Below, piece by piece: positions 1 to 8,740 of a stretch of DNA of 64,000 nucleotides (positions within the stretch are counted from its first letter, which is position 1; every line of letters begins with the position of its first letter). Under the pieces are notes generated by a model. It saw only the letters and a program-made list of their open reading frames with translations, ran no database searches and was not told the DNA's origin. Origin of the DNA: Caenimonas koreensis DSM 17982. GTDB lineage: Bacteria; Pseudomonadota; Gammaproteobacteria; Burkholderiales; Burkholderiaceae_C. Where the stretch lies: the NCBI RefSeq assembly GCF_009646335.1, contig NZ_WJBU01000005.1, positions 248,001 to 312,000 on the forward strand. Direction: 5' to 3'. The translations under genes and the position numbers were made by a program.

Positions 1-96
1 GCCCTTCGCGAAAAGAAGCTGGACGAGGCTTATGCGCAGTGGACGCAGGAGGTGCGCGGCCGCGCTTTCGTGGAGATGCGCGACGCGCCGCAGTGA
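1..96 (+). CDS. surA: SurA periplasmic peptidyl-prolyl isomerase/chaperone, 3' end only
   Basis: Only the last 31 codons are in the window, in frame from base 1 to the TGA at 94-96. The peptide begins [14 protein letters not shown] and ends [13 protein letters not shown]. This resembles the C-terminal helix of SurA, where the usual pattern is a charged helix followed by R-x-RAYVEYR. SurA chaperones outer-membrane proteins in the periplasm. The downstream neighbour rsmA supports the call, because surA and rsmA are linked in many proteobacteria (often with pdxA between them; here they touch directly). The catalytic parvulin domains are outside the window, so the call rests on the tail and the context. 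Confidence 0.75.
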   Translation, partial: ALREKKLDEAYAQWTQEVRGRAFVEMRDAPQ

Positions 97-884
97 AGCA
101 CATTCCCCGCAAACGGTTTGGCCAGCACTTCCTGGCCGACGTCGCGATCATCGATGCGATCGTGCGGGAGATCGACCCGAAGCCGGGCGACGCCATGGTC
201 GAAATCGGCCCTGGCCTGGCAGCGCTGACCCAGCCGCTGGTGGAGCGCCTTGGCAAGCTCACGGTCATCGAACTCGACCGTGACCTTGCGGCGCGGCTTC
301 GAAGCCATCCGCAACTGGCGGTTGTCGAATCGGATGTCCTGAAGGTCGATTTCCAGCAGCTCGCGCAAACGCTGCAGACGCGGCAGCTGCGCGTGGTCGG
401 CAACTTGCCGTACAACATCTCCACGCCCATCCTGTTTCATCTGCTGGCCTTCGCGCCCGTGATCAAGGACCAGCACTTCATGCTGCAAAAGGAAGTGATC
501 GATCGAATGGTCGCGCGCCCTTCGACCGGCGACTACGGCCGGCTCTCCGTCATGCTCCAGTGGCGCTACGAGATGGAAGATGTGCTGTTCGTGCCGCCTG
601 GCTCATTTGATCCGCCGCCGCGCGTGGATAGCGCCGTTGTGCGCATGGTGCCGCACGCGGCACCTGCGGCAGTCGATGAACAGTTGCTGTCGCAGATCGT
701 GCAGGTGGCGTTCAGCCAGCGCCGCAAGCTGCTGCGTCACACGTTGGGAAAGTGGTTGGAGTCGCGTGCATTCAACGGCCATTTCGATGTGCAGCGGCGT
801 GCCGAGGAAGTGTCGGTACAGGAATATCTTGATCTGGCGTTACTGGTGCACAGCACAACCGGCAATTCCGCGCAGGTGCAGTAA
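93..884 (+). CDS. rsmA: 16S rRNA (adenine1518-N6/adenine1519-N6)-dimethyltransferase
   Basis: RsmA/KsgA uses S-adenosylmethionine to dimethylate two adjacent adenines in the 3' hairpin of 16S rRNA, a late step in 30S subunit maturation. The 263-residue product has the family length. It shows the N-terminal KRFGQHFL motif, a SAM-binding [12 protein letters not shown] loop, the acidic ELDRDL strand, the catalytic NLPYNIS motif, and the C-terminal [12 protein letters not shown] of the RNA-binding domain. I chose GTG at 93: it overlaps the surA TGA (GTGA), and the protein then starts directly before the conserved KRFGQHFL. A longer frame upstream lies inside surA. Translational coupling to surA is likely. 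A strong terminator follows at 914-940. Confidence 0.96.
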   Translation: MKHIPRKRFGQHFLADVAIIDAIVREIDPKPGDAMVEIGPGLAALTQPLVERLGKLTVIELDRDLAARLRSHPQLAVVESDVLKVDFQQLAQTLQTRQLRVVGNLPYNISTPILFHLLAFAPVIKDQHFMLQKEVIDRMVARPSTGDYGRLSVMLQWRYEMEDVLFVPPGSFDPPPRVDSAVVRMVPHAAPAAVDEQLLSQIVQVAFSQRRKLLRHTLGKWLESRAFNGHFDVQRRAEEVSVQEYLDLALLVHSTTGNSAQVQ

Positions 885-913
885 CGCGCAGCCAGTGCCT
901 GCAGGCACCAACG

Positions 914-940
914 AAAAAGCCGGGTCGAACCCGGCTTTTT
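914..940. terminator. Bidirectional rho-independent terminator after rsmA
   Basis: A 12-base stem (914-925 with 929-940) closes a CGA loop. The stem begins with five A and ends with five T, so a U-tract follows a GC-rich hairpin on either strand. It lies 30 bases past the rsmA stop and would end the surA-rsmA transcript. It could also stop leftward transcription coming from the barnase/barstar genes. Confidence 0.9.
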
Positions 941-1136
941 CACTCTGGCGAAACCACTTCAAGTCGCCGCGCGTTCCTGAAATCAAGCGGCTGCCAACCA
1001 ATACCCTGCGTTGAAGGGGCTGCTCATTCGCAGCGCCAGGGGCGATACGTCGACGAGCTTGTCGGTTGGCATCTTTTCGCCGGACTCGGTCGTTGCTGCC
1101 ACGGGGGCGGGCACTTCAGTGCCGCAAGCCTCGTTC

Positions 1137-1171
1137 GCCCGTTCTGCTTGGCTGTTTTGCGCAGAACGGGC
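1137..1171. other. Hairpin overlapping the end of the barstar-like gene
   Basis: Perfect 11-base inverted arms (1137-1147 and 1161-1171) surround a 13-base loop. The hairpin ends at the last base of the barstar-type stop codon. No U-tract follows on either strand, so it is probably an mRNA 3'-end stabilising structure rather than a classic intrinsic terminator. The rest of 885-1170 shows no convincing gene. Confidence 0.55.
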
Positions 1172-1641
1172 TACAGAAAAGAATAGAAGCACCTGAACGG
1201 TATCTTCCGCTCTCCCCAGTAGTCAGCGGTGTCGCGGAAGATGTCGAGCAGCTGCTCGCGGGCTTCCTTGTCGAACTTGGCGTTCGCCGGGATCTGCTCG
1301 AGCACCACGATGAAACCGGGCTGCGGGCCCGACTTGTGCACCGGGTCGGTCATGCAATCGTAGAGCGCGTCGAAGTTCTTGCCGAAGTGGGCCGGCAGCA
1401 TGAACTGCTGCGCAATCATGTCCAGCACGTCCTGCTTGCTCTGGGCATTGGCCAGGTTCGCGTAGAGGAAGTGCTGGCCCAGCGACTGGGCCGCATCCTG
1501 CAGGGTCTGCACGCGGAAAGCGCGAATCGACTGCACGATGTTGGTCCGCACGCCTTTGAGGGCCGCTTCGGGGGTCTCTCGACGAAGTGGGGTTTCCATC
1601 TCCGTGTCTCTTTCCGTAGTCACAAAATCATCCCGCTTCAT
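1171..1641 (-). CDS. Barstar-family ribonuclease inhibitor
   Basis: This 156-residue protein is the presumed antidote to the RNase encoded just upstream. Barstar-type proteins bind the active site of barnase-type RNases in the cytoplasm and protect the producer before export. The family signature is visible in the middle of the protein: LPAHFGKNFDALYDCMTD, with the acidic helix that blocks the RNase, followed by a hydrophobic GFIVVLEQ strand and a C-terminal helix/strand ending RKIPFRCFYSFL. The N-terminal 55 residues extend beyond the compact barstar core. I chose ATG at 1641 because GGAG precedes it at good spacing and it starts 5 bases after the RNase stop; an in-frame ATG at 1599 is possible. 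The gene order toxin then inhibitor with a 5-base gap implies one mRNA. Confidence 0.88.
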   Translation of the reverse strand: MKRDDFVTTERDTEMETPLRRETPEAALKGVRTNIVQSIRAFRVQTLQDAAQSLGQHFLYANLANAQSKQDVLDMIAQQFMLPAHFGKNFDALYDCMTDPVHKSGPQPGFIVVLEQIPANAKFDKEAREQLLDIFRDTADYWGERKIPFRCFYSFL

Positions 1642-1646
1642 TGGGT

Positions 1647-2048
1647 TCACTCCACGATCATTCGAAAACTTGCGTAATGGTCCGCGGTGTAATAACAGGC
1701 CTGCGGCGTCCTGGGTGGACCGCCGCACACGATGCGCCGGGCCCCCCGGTCGCGAGATCCTGGTGTGGCTACCGTGTACTCGCGGTAAAAACCGCGCTTC
1801 TCGGCCGGAAGCAGTCGCTCCCGGTTGCCGAACACAGAGCCATCCTTTCCGTTTGGAAACGGCCCACCACGCCGGATCAGTTCATAGGTTTCACGGCCTT
1901 GCCTTGGCAGCTCAGCGACAGCAATCACAGCTGAGGAGCGCGGGGCAGTACCGTCGGTCCGGGCTCTGGCTTGCACCAGCGGACCTGACATCGCGAAAGC
2001 CAAGAAAAGGCTAGTAAGCACAAACTTGACGGCCGCGATGCGTGCCAT
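1647..2048 (-). CDS. Secreted barnase/RNase Sa-type guanyl-specific ribonuclease
   Basis: A 133-residue protein with an N-terminal signal peptide (hydrophobic residues 8-22, likely cleavage after the VQARA region). It carries the bacterial microbial-RNase fold signature: DGSVFGNRERLLP, then FYREYTV with the general base Glu90, GARRIV with Arg104/105, and DHYASF with catalytic His124. These match the Glu/Arg/His triad of barnase, which cleaves single-stranded RNA after guanosine through a 2',3'-cyclic phosphate. Cys108 and Cys118 could form a disulfide in the exported protein. A GAAGGT Shine-Dalgarno lies 7 bases before the ATG. With the barstar-like gene downstream it forms a toxin-immunity or nutrient-scavenging RNase pair. 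The 208 bases upstream (2049-2256) hold its presumed promoter and a hairpin. Confidence 0.92.
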   Translation of the reverse strand: MARIAAVKFVLTSLFLAFAMSGPLVQARARTDGTAPRSSAVIAVAELPRQGRETYELIRRGGPFPNGKDGSVFGNRERLLPAEKRGFYREYTVATPGSRDRGARRIVCGGPPRTPQACYYTADHYASFRMIVE

Positions 2049-2169
2049 GAACGGACCTTCTTTGGAGACCTTGGGGGACGCTTTCCGGGCATCTTCAGGG
2101 CTCGAAACCCTTCGGGAAAACCCGGAAAAATTCAGGCGTTAGTGTGACTGATACCAACCCAAAAGGCAA

Positions 2170-2196
2170 GAGCCTGCCCAATTTTTGGGCAGGCTC
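2170..2196 (-). terminator. Hairpin terminator downstream of maeB
   Basis: A perfect 10-base stem (2170-2179 with 2187-2196) encloses a 7-base AT-rich loop. It lies 60 bases beyond the maeB stop in the minus direction and is followed there by a short interrupted T-stretch (TTGCCTTTT). It most likely ends the maeB message before the barnase promoter region. Confidence 0.65.
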
Positions 2197-2256
2197 AAGG
2201 GCTATTTCTCATCAGGAAGGAGTCAGCTAAGTTAGCGCCAGCTGTCCAGATAGACC

Positions 2257-4569
2257 TTACCGCGCCGCATTTGCATCGGCCACCGTCAATGCCGTCATAT
2301 TGACGATGCGGCGCACCGTGGTGCTGGCCGTGAGAATATGCACCGGCTTGGCCGCCCCGAGCAGGACCGGGCCAATCGCGATGTTTCCGCCCGCCGCCGT
2401 CTTGAGCAGGTTGTAAGAAATATTGGCTGCATCGATATTCGGCAGTACCAGCAAGTTGGCGTCGCCGGCAAGCGTGCTGTGGGGCATGAGAAGGTCACGT
2501 GCCGCGCCGTCCAGAGCTATGTCGCCGTGCATCTCGCCATCGACTTCCAGCCACGGCGCCTGCACGCGCAGCAAGTCCAGCGTATCGCGCATCTTCACCG
2601 CGCTGGGCTGGTTGCTGGAGCCGAAATTCGAATGCGACAGCAAAGCGGCTTTTGGCTTGAGGCCGAACCGCATCATTTCCTCGGCGGCCATCACGGTGAT
2701 CTCGGCGAGCTGCACCGCAGTCGGGTCATAGTTGACGTGCGTGTCCACCAGGAAGATCTGGCGGTTCGGCAACAGCAGGCCGTTCATGCAGGCATAGGTG
2801 CACACGCCTTCGCGCTTGCCGATCACCTGGTCGATGTATTGCAGGTGCATCGCCGTGGTGCCCCAGGTGCCGACAATCATGCCGTCGACCTCATCCTTGT
2901 GGAGCAGCATGGCTCCGATCAGCGAGAGGCGCCTGCGCATCTCGATCTTGGCCATCTGTACCGTGACGCCCTTGCGTGCCGTCATGCGGTGATAGGTTTG
3001 CCAGAAGTCGCGATAGCGGTGGTCCTGCTCGACGTTGACGATGTCGTAGTCGAGCTCTTCTTTCAGGCGCAGCCCGAACTTCGCGATGCGCTGCGCGATG
3101 ATCGCCGGGCGGCCGATGAACGTGGGCCGCGCAATGCCTTCGTCGACGATGATCTGCGCGGCGCGCAGCACGCGCTCTTCCTCGCCTTCGCAAAACGCCA
3201 CGCGCTTTTTCAGTGCCGACTTCGCCATCTGGAAGATCGGCTTCATCGTTGTGCCCGACGCGTACACAAAGCTCTGGAGCTTCTCGCGATACGCGTCCAT
3301 GTCCTGCACCGGGCGCAGCGCGACACCGCTGTCTTGCGCGGCCTTGGCAACAGCCGGCGCGATCTTCATCATCAAGCGCGGATCGAATGGCTTCGGGATG
3401 AGGTATTCGGGGCCGAACGCCAGTTGTTCGCCGGCATACGCGGCCGCCACCACTTCGCTTTGCTCGGCCTGTGCGAGTTCGGCAATCGCATGCACCGCCG
3501 CGATCTCCATCTCTGCCGTGATGGTCGTGGCGCCGCTGTCCAGTGCGCCGCGAAAGATGTACGGAAAGCACAAGACGTTGTTGACCTGGTTCGGGTAGTC
3601 GGTGCGGCCCGTTGCCATGATCGCGTCGTCGCGCACTTCCTTGACTTCCTCCGGCGTGATCTCGGGGTTGGGATTGGCCAGCGCCAGGATGATCGGCCGG
3701 GCCGCCATCTTGCGGACCATGTCCTTCTTGAGCACACCGCTCGCCGACAGGCCCAAAAAGATGTCCGCGTCCTCGATCACTTCACTGAGGGTGCGCGCTG
3801 ATGTCTTTTGCGCGAACGGCAACTTGTCTTCGTCCATCAGCTCCTTGCGGCCTTCGTACACCACGCCGGCCAGGTCCGTCGCGTAGATGTTCTTCATCGG
3901 CAGGCCGAGCTTGACCAGCAGGTTCAGGCACGCGAGCGCTGCAGCGCCCGCGCCGGAGGTCACGAGCTTGACGTTGTTGATGTCCTTGCCGACGACCTTC
4001 AGCCCGTTGATGATCGCAGCGCCGACGCAGATGGCCGTGCCATGCTGGTCGTCGTGGAACACCGGGATCTTCATGCGGTCGCGCAGCTTTCGCTCCACGT
4101 AGAAGCAGTCCGGCGCCTTGATGTCTTCGAGGTTGATGCCGCCAAATGTCGGCTCAAGCGACGCAATGATGTCGACGAGTTTGTCGAGGTCGTGCTTTTC
4201 GTTGATCTCGATGTCGAAAACATCGATGCCCGCGAATTTCTTGAACAGGACACCCTTGCCCTCCATCACAGGCTTGGACGCCAGCGGGCCAATGTCGCCG
4301 AGCCCGAGCACGGCGGTGCCGTTCGTGATCACGGCGACCAGGTTGCCGCGGCTGGTGTACTTGAAGGCGTTGTTCGGGTCTTTGACGATCTCTTCGCACG
4401 GGGCCGCAACGCCGGGCGAATAGGCCAGTGCGAGGTCGTGCTGGTTCAGCAGCTGCTTGGTCGCGTGGATCGCCACTTTGCCGGGCGTGGGGAACTCGTG
4501 ATATTCGAGGGCGGCCAGGCGCAGTTCTGCGCGCTTGTCGTCGGCGTTGGCCGCGTCATTTGAAGGCAT
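2257..4569 (-). CDS. maeB: NADP-dependent malic enzyme (MaeB type, with phosphotransacetylase-like domain)
   Basis: MaeB oxidatively decarboxylates L-malate to pyruvate, generating NADPH, and links the TCA cycle to gluconeogenic and biosynthetic pools. The 770-residue length is typical of the two-domain form. Residues 1-430 are the malic enzyme part: [13 protein letters not shown] at the start, [28 protein letters not shown], the metal/catalytic FHDDQHGTA block, [13 protein letters not shown] as the nucleotide-binding loop and [10 protein letters not shown]. Residues about 435-770 are the phosphate acetyltransferase-like domain ([10 protein letters not shown]..., ending [19 protein letters not shown]), which in MaeB enzymes is regulatory (binding acetyl-CoA) rather than catalytic. 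It is a single gene with its own upstream region (4570-4673) and a terminator at 2170-2196. Confidence 0.97.
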   Translation of the reverse strand: MPSNDAANADDKRAELRLAALEYHEFPTPGKVAIHATKQLLNQHDLALAYSPGVAAPCEEIVKDPNNAFKYTSRGNLVAVITNGTAVLGLGDIGPLASKPVMEGKGVLFKKFAGIDVFDIEINEKHDLDKLVDIIASLEPTFGGINLEDIKAPDCFYVERKLRDRMKIPVFHDDQHGTAICVGAAIINGLKVVGKDINNVKLVTSGAGAAALACLNLLVKLGLPMKNIYATDLAGVVYEGRKELMDEDKLPFAQKTSARTLSEVIEDADIFLGLSASGVLKKDMVRKMAARPIILALANPNPEITPEEVKEVRDDAIMATGRTDYPNQVNNVLCFPYIFRGALDSGATTITAEMEIAAVHAIAELAQAEQSEVVAAAYAGEQLAFGPEYLIPKPFDPRLMMKIAPAVAKAAQDSGVALRPVQDMDAYREKLQSFVYASGTTMKPIFQMAKSALKKRVAFCEGEEERVLRAAQIIVDEGIARPTFIGRPAIIAQRIAKFGLRLKEELDYDIVNVEQDHRYRDFWQTYHRMTARKGVTVQMAKIEMRRRLSLIGAMLLHKDEVDGMIVGTWGTTAMHLQYIDQVIGKREGVCTYACMNGLLLPNRQIFLVDTHVNYDPTAVQLAEITVMAAEEMMRFGLKPKAALLSHSNFGSSNQPSAVKMRDTLDLLRVQAPWLEVDGEMHGDIALDGAARDLLMPHSTLAGDANLLVLPNIDAANISYNLLKTAAGGNIAIGPVLLGAAKPVHILTASTTVRRIVNMTALTVADANAAR

Positions 4570-4673
4570 GGGTTGGAGTCTCCTGGGGCACAGCTTAATG
4601 CCTTGTCTGGCATGCCGTGTCGCTTCGTGGGGATGCGATTGTAGACGGCGCGCGGGAAAACCCTAGTACGCAA

Positions 4674-7250
4674 TTACGCGTAACGGCCCAGCAGCAAGGT
4701 CGCAAGCGCATCGACGGGCGCCTTAGTGCCAAACAACGCAGGGCCGTGTTTGCGCAAATGCGATGCGACCGCGCTGCGCTGGGCGCTGTCACTTGCCAGT
4801 GCGACGGCTATGTCCGCATAGTGCGCGGTGTCGGTGGCAACGCACTCGTCCAGCCCCGCTTCGCGCAGGATGCCTGCGGCGAACCGGCCGCGCATCGCGT
4901 CGCCTTCAAGTGCGACGACAGGCAGGCCGCATTCAATCGCCTGCATCGCAGTGTTGAAGCCCGAGAATCCGACGCTGTCGAGAAACAGCGTGGCTTCCTG
5001 CATAAGGCCGAAGAACTGCGGCCGTGACAGATGCGCCAGCCACACTACGTGGTCGTCGATATTGAGTCCGTGCCGGTCGAATGCGCCCCTCATGCGCCTG
5101 GCGAGGCGCTCCTGCAGCACGGGCGCACCGCTGCGGAAGAACACCAGCCGGGCGGCTGGCAGGCGCCTGGCGATATCGGCCCAGAGCCCATCGTCTTCTG
5201 GCGCGTATTTCTGTGCGAGGCCGGGGCATAGCAGCAGTGGCGCATCCGCGGGCAGTCCCAAAGAGCGCCGATCAATGCGTTCTGGCGTGACGCCAAGCGG
5301 TTCGTAGCAAACGCCGAGCCCGGGCAAGGCGATGAGCTGTTCGCTGTAATGATCCTGTGCGTGCGAAGGCTCCAGCGCCTGCGCCGAAATGAATGCGTCG
5401 ATCGTTGGCAGGCCCGTGGTGAGCGGGTGGCCCCAAGAGGCCGCTTGCCATGGCGCGAGGCGGCGGCTCGCGAGCTTGGCCGTCATCGCGTCCATTCCGA
5501 CTTCCGGGAAGACCAGTGCGTGCGGCGCGAAGGCCTCGATGCGGCGCTGCCACTCTTGCGCGCTGGCGCCACGGCCGTCGAAGTGCGGCACAAGCTGCCT
5601 TGCAGCATCGGTCTGTGTATCGCTGATCGCCCCCACATGAAAGACGCTGACTTCGATGCGCGAGCGATCCACGTTCGCCACCCAGCCGCGCACGATCGCG
5701 GTCCACACCGAGTGATCACGGATATGCGCTGAAACAATGCCAACGCGCACGGGCCGGCCCGTGTGCACGGCAGGCGAAGGCGGTGCTGCCTGCGCCGGCG
5801 ATGCCTGCGCCAGGCCTGACAGGCGCGCGCATAGCTGTCCGTACGGCACGAGCAGGTCGCGGTGATTGCCACGCTGGTAGGCCAGGTAGAACGGCTGCGT
5901 GGATCCCACCACTGCACGCCCGGCGCCCAGGCGAGGCCCCTGGAAAAAAGCGTCGAGCTGCGAAACCCCTTGCGCAAACGATGCCCGCGATGTCAAAGCC
6001 TCGGCCTCTTCGTCGCGTGTGGCAGGCAGCCTCGCCATCACCGAAGCCCATCGTGCCGCCGCATGTTCGGGGTCGAGCCGCAGCGCTTGTTCATGCGAAG
6101 CTTGCGCGAGCTTTGCGTCGCCCATCGCCATCCAGATCAGCCCGCGCAGGTGATGCGCCTGGGCGAGCTGCGGGTCGAACTCGATCGCGCGGTCGATCGC
6201 CAGGCTGGCGTCACGCACGAGGGATTGCGCCAGTAACACCTGCGCACGCAACGCGTGAACTTCAGCCGAACGCGGCTCGTCTGCCAGCAGCCGGTCGAGC
6301 TGGGCCTGCGCGCTTGGCGTGTCTCCCGCAGCCAGCGCGAGTTGGGCAAGGTTGAACCGCGCCTCGAACAGCCGGGGATCCAGATGCAAGGCCTCCAACA
6401 GATGGGTGCGCGCGGTGTCGAGCTCGCCCAGCTCGCGCAGCAGCGCGCCGAGATTCGCGTGGGCCTGCGCCGAGCGCGGGTCGCGGCTGACGGCATCTTC
6501 AAAGCCCATGCGGGCTTCCTCGTGCTGACCGCGTCTGGCTAGCAACGCAGCGCGGTTGCCCGTCGCCGCCAGCGAGCCATCAAGCGCGATCGCGCGCTCG
6601 TACTGCCTGATCGCTTCGTCGAACTTCCCGCTGCGCTCCAGTGCCAGCGCCAGGTTGTTGTGCGCGTTGGCATGCGCCGGGTGCTTGCGCAAGACGGCTT
6701 CAAATTCTTTCGCGGCGCCGGCAGCATCGCCCGCTTCCAGCAGCGCAGCGCCCAGTTCATTGCGCAGCTCGATCGCGCCGCCAGCCGCCAGCGCTGCGCG
6801 AAGGCGCACGGCAGCCGCCGCCGGGTCGCCCAGCCGCCGCAACACGAGCGACAGATTCACGGCGGCGTCGAGATTCTTCGGGTTGAACGCCAGCGCAGTC
6901 TCGTAGCTCGCGCGCGCCTCGTTCAGCCGCCCTGCATGCAGGTGAACCGTGCCGAGATTGCCGTATGCCGTGGCGTCGCGCGGGCTGGAGCGCAGCGCCT
7001 GGGTGATCTGGTCGCGCGCTTCGTCAAGCCGGCCTTGCTGCAGCGCAATCACGCCCAGCAGGTGCCGCGCATCGAAGTGGCCGGGGGCTGTGGCGAGCAC
7101 TTCGCGGTAGGCTGCGGCCGCGTCGGCCAGCCGCCCTGCCTGGTGATGCTGGAATCCACCGGTAAACAATTTCTGCAGATCGGGTGTCAGCGCCACGGGC
7201 GCCACCGGGGCAGCCGATGGCACGGCCGGTGGGCTCTTTCTGCCGAACAT
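4674..7250 (-). CDS. TPR-repeat protein with C-terminal OGT/SPINDLY-type glycosyltransferase domain
   Basis: An 858-residue fusion. Residues about 25-410 hold roughly eleven tetratricopeptide repeats, each with the pattern A-x-x-x-L-G-x-(8)-A-x-x-x-(6)-P. Residues about 505-850 resemble the GT41 catalytic region of O-GlcNAc transferase and SPINDLY: VRVGIVSAHIRDHSVW, a helix near HALVFPEVGMDA, QAASWGHPLTTGLPTIDAF, LLLCPGLAQKYAPEDD, LARRMRGAFDRHGL and FLDSVGFSGFNTAMQAIECGLPVV. GT41 enzymes transfer a sugar from a nucleotide donor to Ser/Thr of proteins; bacterial members also glycosylate adhesins and flagellins. No signal peptide is seen, so it should act in the cytoplasm. It starts 7 bases after the stop of a small protein gene, with no strong Shine-Dalgarno, suggesting coupled translation. 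The true acceptor and donor cannot be read from the sequence. Confidence 0.86.
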   Translation of the reverse strand: MFGRKSPPAVPSAAPVAPVALTPDLQKLFTGGFQHHQAGRLADAAAAYREVLATAPGHFDARHLLGVIALQQGRLDEARDQITQALRSSPRDATAYGNLGTVHLHAGRLNEARASYETALAFNPKNLDAAVNLSLVLRRLGDPAAAAVRLRAALAAGGAIELRNELGAALLEAGDAAGAAKEFEAVLRKHPAHANAHNNLALALERSGKFDEAIRQYERAIALDGSLAATGNRAALLARRGQHEEARMGFEDAVSRDPRSAQAHANLGALLRELGELDTARTHLLEALHLDPRLFEARFNLAQLALAAGDTPSAQAQLDRLLADEPRSAEVHALRAQVLLAQSLVRDASLAIDRAIEFDPQLAQAHHLRGLIWMAMGDAKLAQASHEQALRLDPEHAAARWASVMARLPATRDEEAEALTSRASFAQGVSQLDAFFQGPRLGAGRAVVGSTQPFYLAYQRGNHRDLLVPYGQLCARLSGLAQASPAQAAPPSPAVHTGRPVRVGIVSAHIRDHSVWTAIVRGWVANVDRSRIEVSVFHVGAISDTQTDAARQLVPHFDGRGASAQEWQRRIEAFAPHALVFPEVGMDAMTAKLASRRLAPWQAASWGHPLTTGLPTIDAFISAQALEPSHAQDHYSEQLIALPGLGVCYEPLGVTPERIDRRSLGLPADAPLLLCPGLAQKYAPEDDGLWADIARRLPAARLVFFRSGAPVLQERLARRMRGAFDRHGLNIDDHVVWLAHLSRPQFFGLMQEATLFLDSVGFSGFNTAMQAIECGLPVVALEGDAMRGRFAAGILREAGLDECVATDTAHYADIAVALASDSAQRSAVASHLRKHGPALFGTKAPVDALATLLLGRYA

Positions 7251-7257
7251 GAAAACT

Positions 7258-7569
7258 TCAGGCCCGCACGGCCGTCATGGCCGCGAGCTCATAGGCGAGC
7301 TCGTCGATGAACGCGTCCGGGTAAGCGGCATCCTTGAGCGCCCATTTGAAGCGGTTGGCCAAGCGTGCCTTTTGATAGATGTTCAGCGAGTGCGTCTTGC
7401 GAAAGTCCTGCATCTCGCGGGCGAGCGCCGCATGCACCTTGCGAAAACGCTCCTGCTGTTTCTTGCCCGCCGTGGTGAATTCCGAGGGCGGAAAGCGCTC
7501 CATGAACATCTTCACGGTTTTATCCGCGAAGGCGTCGACTTCCAGCGTATCGAACCACTTGAACACCAT
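7258..7569 (-). CDS. Small conserved-looking protein of unknown function, upstream of the TPR/OGT gene
   Basis: 103 residues beginning MVFKWFDTLEVDAFADKTVK. It is charged, lacks a signal peptide or membrane segment, and is predicted by eye to be mostly helical, with KKQQERFRKVHAALAREMQDF as a long amphipathic stretch. I do not recognise the family. I chose ATG at 7569 because a G-rich Shine-Dalgarno-like AGGGGA lies upstream and residues upstream of it read as intergenic sequence overlapping the divergent SPFH gene. The 7-base gap to the glycosyltransferase gene implies an operon, so this may be an accessory factor or an acceptor protein of that enzyme (inference only). Confidence 0.72.
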   Translation of the reverse strand: MVFKWFDTLEVDAFADKTVKMFMERFPPSEFTTAGKKQQERFRKVHAALAREMQDFRKTHSLNIYQKARLANRFKWALKDAAYPDAFIDELAYELAAMTAVRA

Positions 7570-7693
7570 CGGCGCATCCCCTGCCGCGCAAGTGCCGGCC
7601 GAGGGAATTTTGACACACGCATTGACATGATCTGCGTGTGGCCCGCGAGTATCATCCGCCCCACCAGCTTTTCTACTGCGAGAGGAACGTGCC

Positions 7694-8731
7694 ATGGCCC
7701 TGATGGACTTCATCAAGAAACAGTTCATAGACATCATCACGTGGACCGAAGACACGGATGGCGTTCTTTCGTGGCGGTTTCCCATGCGCGACATGGAAAT
7801 CCAGTACGGCGCATCGTTGACCGTGCGCGAATCGCAAATGGCGGTGTTCGTCAATGAAGGCAAGATCGCGGACGTCTTCGGCCCGGGCATGTACAAGCTC
7901 ACGACGCAGACGATTCCCGTCCTCACCTACCTGAAGAACTGGGACAAGCTCTTCGAGTCGCCTTTCAAGAGCGATCTGTATTTCTTCAGCACCCGCCAGC
8001 AGATCGACCAGCGCTGGGGCACGCCGCAGCCCATCACGATCCGCGACAAGGACTTCGGCGCCGTGCGTCTGCGCGCTTTCGGCAACTACGCTTACAGCGT
8101 GGCAGACCCGAAGTTGCTGCACCAGAAAATCACCGGCACGCGCGACGTGTACACCGCTGCCGAACTCGAGCCGCAACTGCGCGGCATGATCTTGCAGCAC
8201 ATCTCTGACGGTATTGCGCAAAGCGGCGTTCCGTTCCTCGACCTCGCAGCCAGCCAGGTCGAGTTCGCCGAAGCCTTGCAAAAGGCCGTGACGCCCGCGT
8301 TCGAGGCGATCGGCCTGAAGCTCGAAGCCATGACCGTGCAGAACGTGTCCCTGCCCGAGGAGCTGCAAAAGATCCTCGACCAGAAAATCGGCATGGGCAT
8401 GGTCGGCAACGACATGGGCAAGTTCATGCAGTACCAGACGGGCCAGGCCATCCCCGAGATGGCCAAGGGCATCGGCCAGGGTGGCGGCAGCATTGCCGGC
8501 GACGCGATGGGCATGGGCGCAGGCCTGGCGATGGGCCAGGTGCTCGCGCAGAACCTTCAACAGGGCCTGCAGCAGCGCCCTGCCGCACCGATGGAGTTGG
8601 CACCGGCGGCCATCAAGCCCGATGACGTGATGGCCACGCTCGAAAAGCTGGGCGAGCTCAAGGCCAAAGGCATCCTCACGCAGGAAGAGTTCGACGCCAA
8701 GAAGGCCGAACTGCTCAAGAAGCTCGTCTAG
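7694..8731 (+). CDS. SPFH/Band-7 domain protein with C-terminal SHOCT domain (YdjI-like)
   Basis: 345 residues, related to the SPFH 'virion core protein' family (YdjI-like). Residues 1-230 form the SPFH domain: FIKKQFIDIITW at the N-terminus, VRESQMAVFVNEGKIADVFGPG, YFFSTRQQIDQRWGTPQPI, LRAFGNYAYSVADP, and a helical arm near FAEALQKAVTPAFEAIGL. Residues 255-300 are Gly/Met/Gln-rich and low in complexity. The last 30 residues (TLEKLGELKAKGILTQEEFD) are a SHOCT oligomerisation motif. SPFH proteins assemble membrane-associated scaffolds; there is no signal peptide. An AGAGGAA Shine-Dalgarno sits 6 bases before the ATG. It opens a five-gene cassette reaching 13631, with only 9 bases to the next gene. 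The 123 bases upstream separate it from a divergent gene. Confidence 0.9.
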   Translation: MALMDFIKKQFIDIITWTEDTDGVLSWRFPMRDMEIQYGASLTVRESQMAVFVNEGKIADVFGPGMYKLTTQTIPVLTYLKNWDKLFESPFKSDLYFFSTRQQIDQRWGTPQPITIRDKDFGAVRLRAFGNYAYSVADPKLLHQKITGTRDVYTAAELEPQLRGMILQHISDGIAQSGVPFLDLAASQVEFAEALQKAVTPAFEAIGLKLEAMTVQNVSLPEELQKILDQKIGMGMVGNDMGKFMQYQTGQAIPEMAKGIGQGGGSIAGDAMGMGAGLAMGQVLAQNLQQGLQQRPAAPMELAPAAIKPDDVMATLEKLGELKAKGILTQEEFDAKKAELLKKLV

Positions 8732-8740
8732 CCACCGGGC

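Noticed and set aside
983..1192. 69-codon minus-strand open frame between rsmA and the barstar-like gene
   Set aside because: GTG start without a Shine-Dalgarno, overlaps the barstar end and a hairpin, and shows no family features.
2338..3801. 487-codon open frame opposite maeB
   Set aside because: Antisense to a clear, fully conserved malic enzyme.
7609..7655. Promoter for the SPFH cassette from two TTGACA boxes
   Set aside because: Neither box has a -10 at acceptable spacing (TATCAT lies 22 bases from the second box), so I did not list it.
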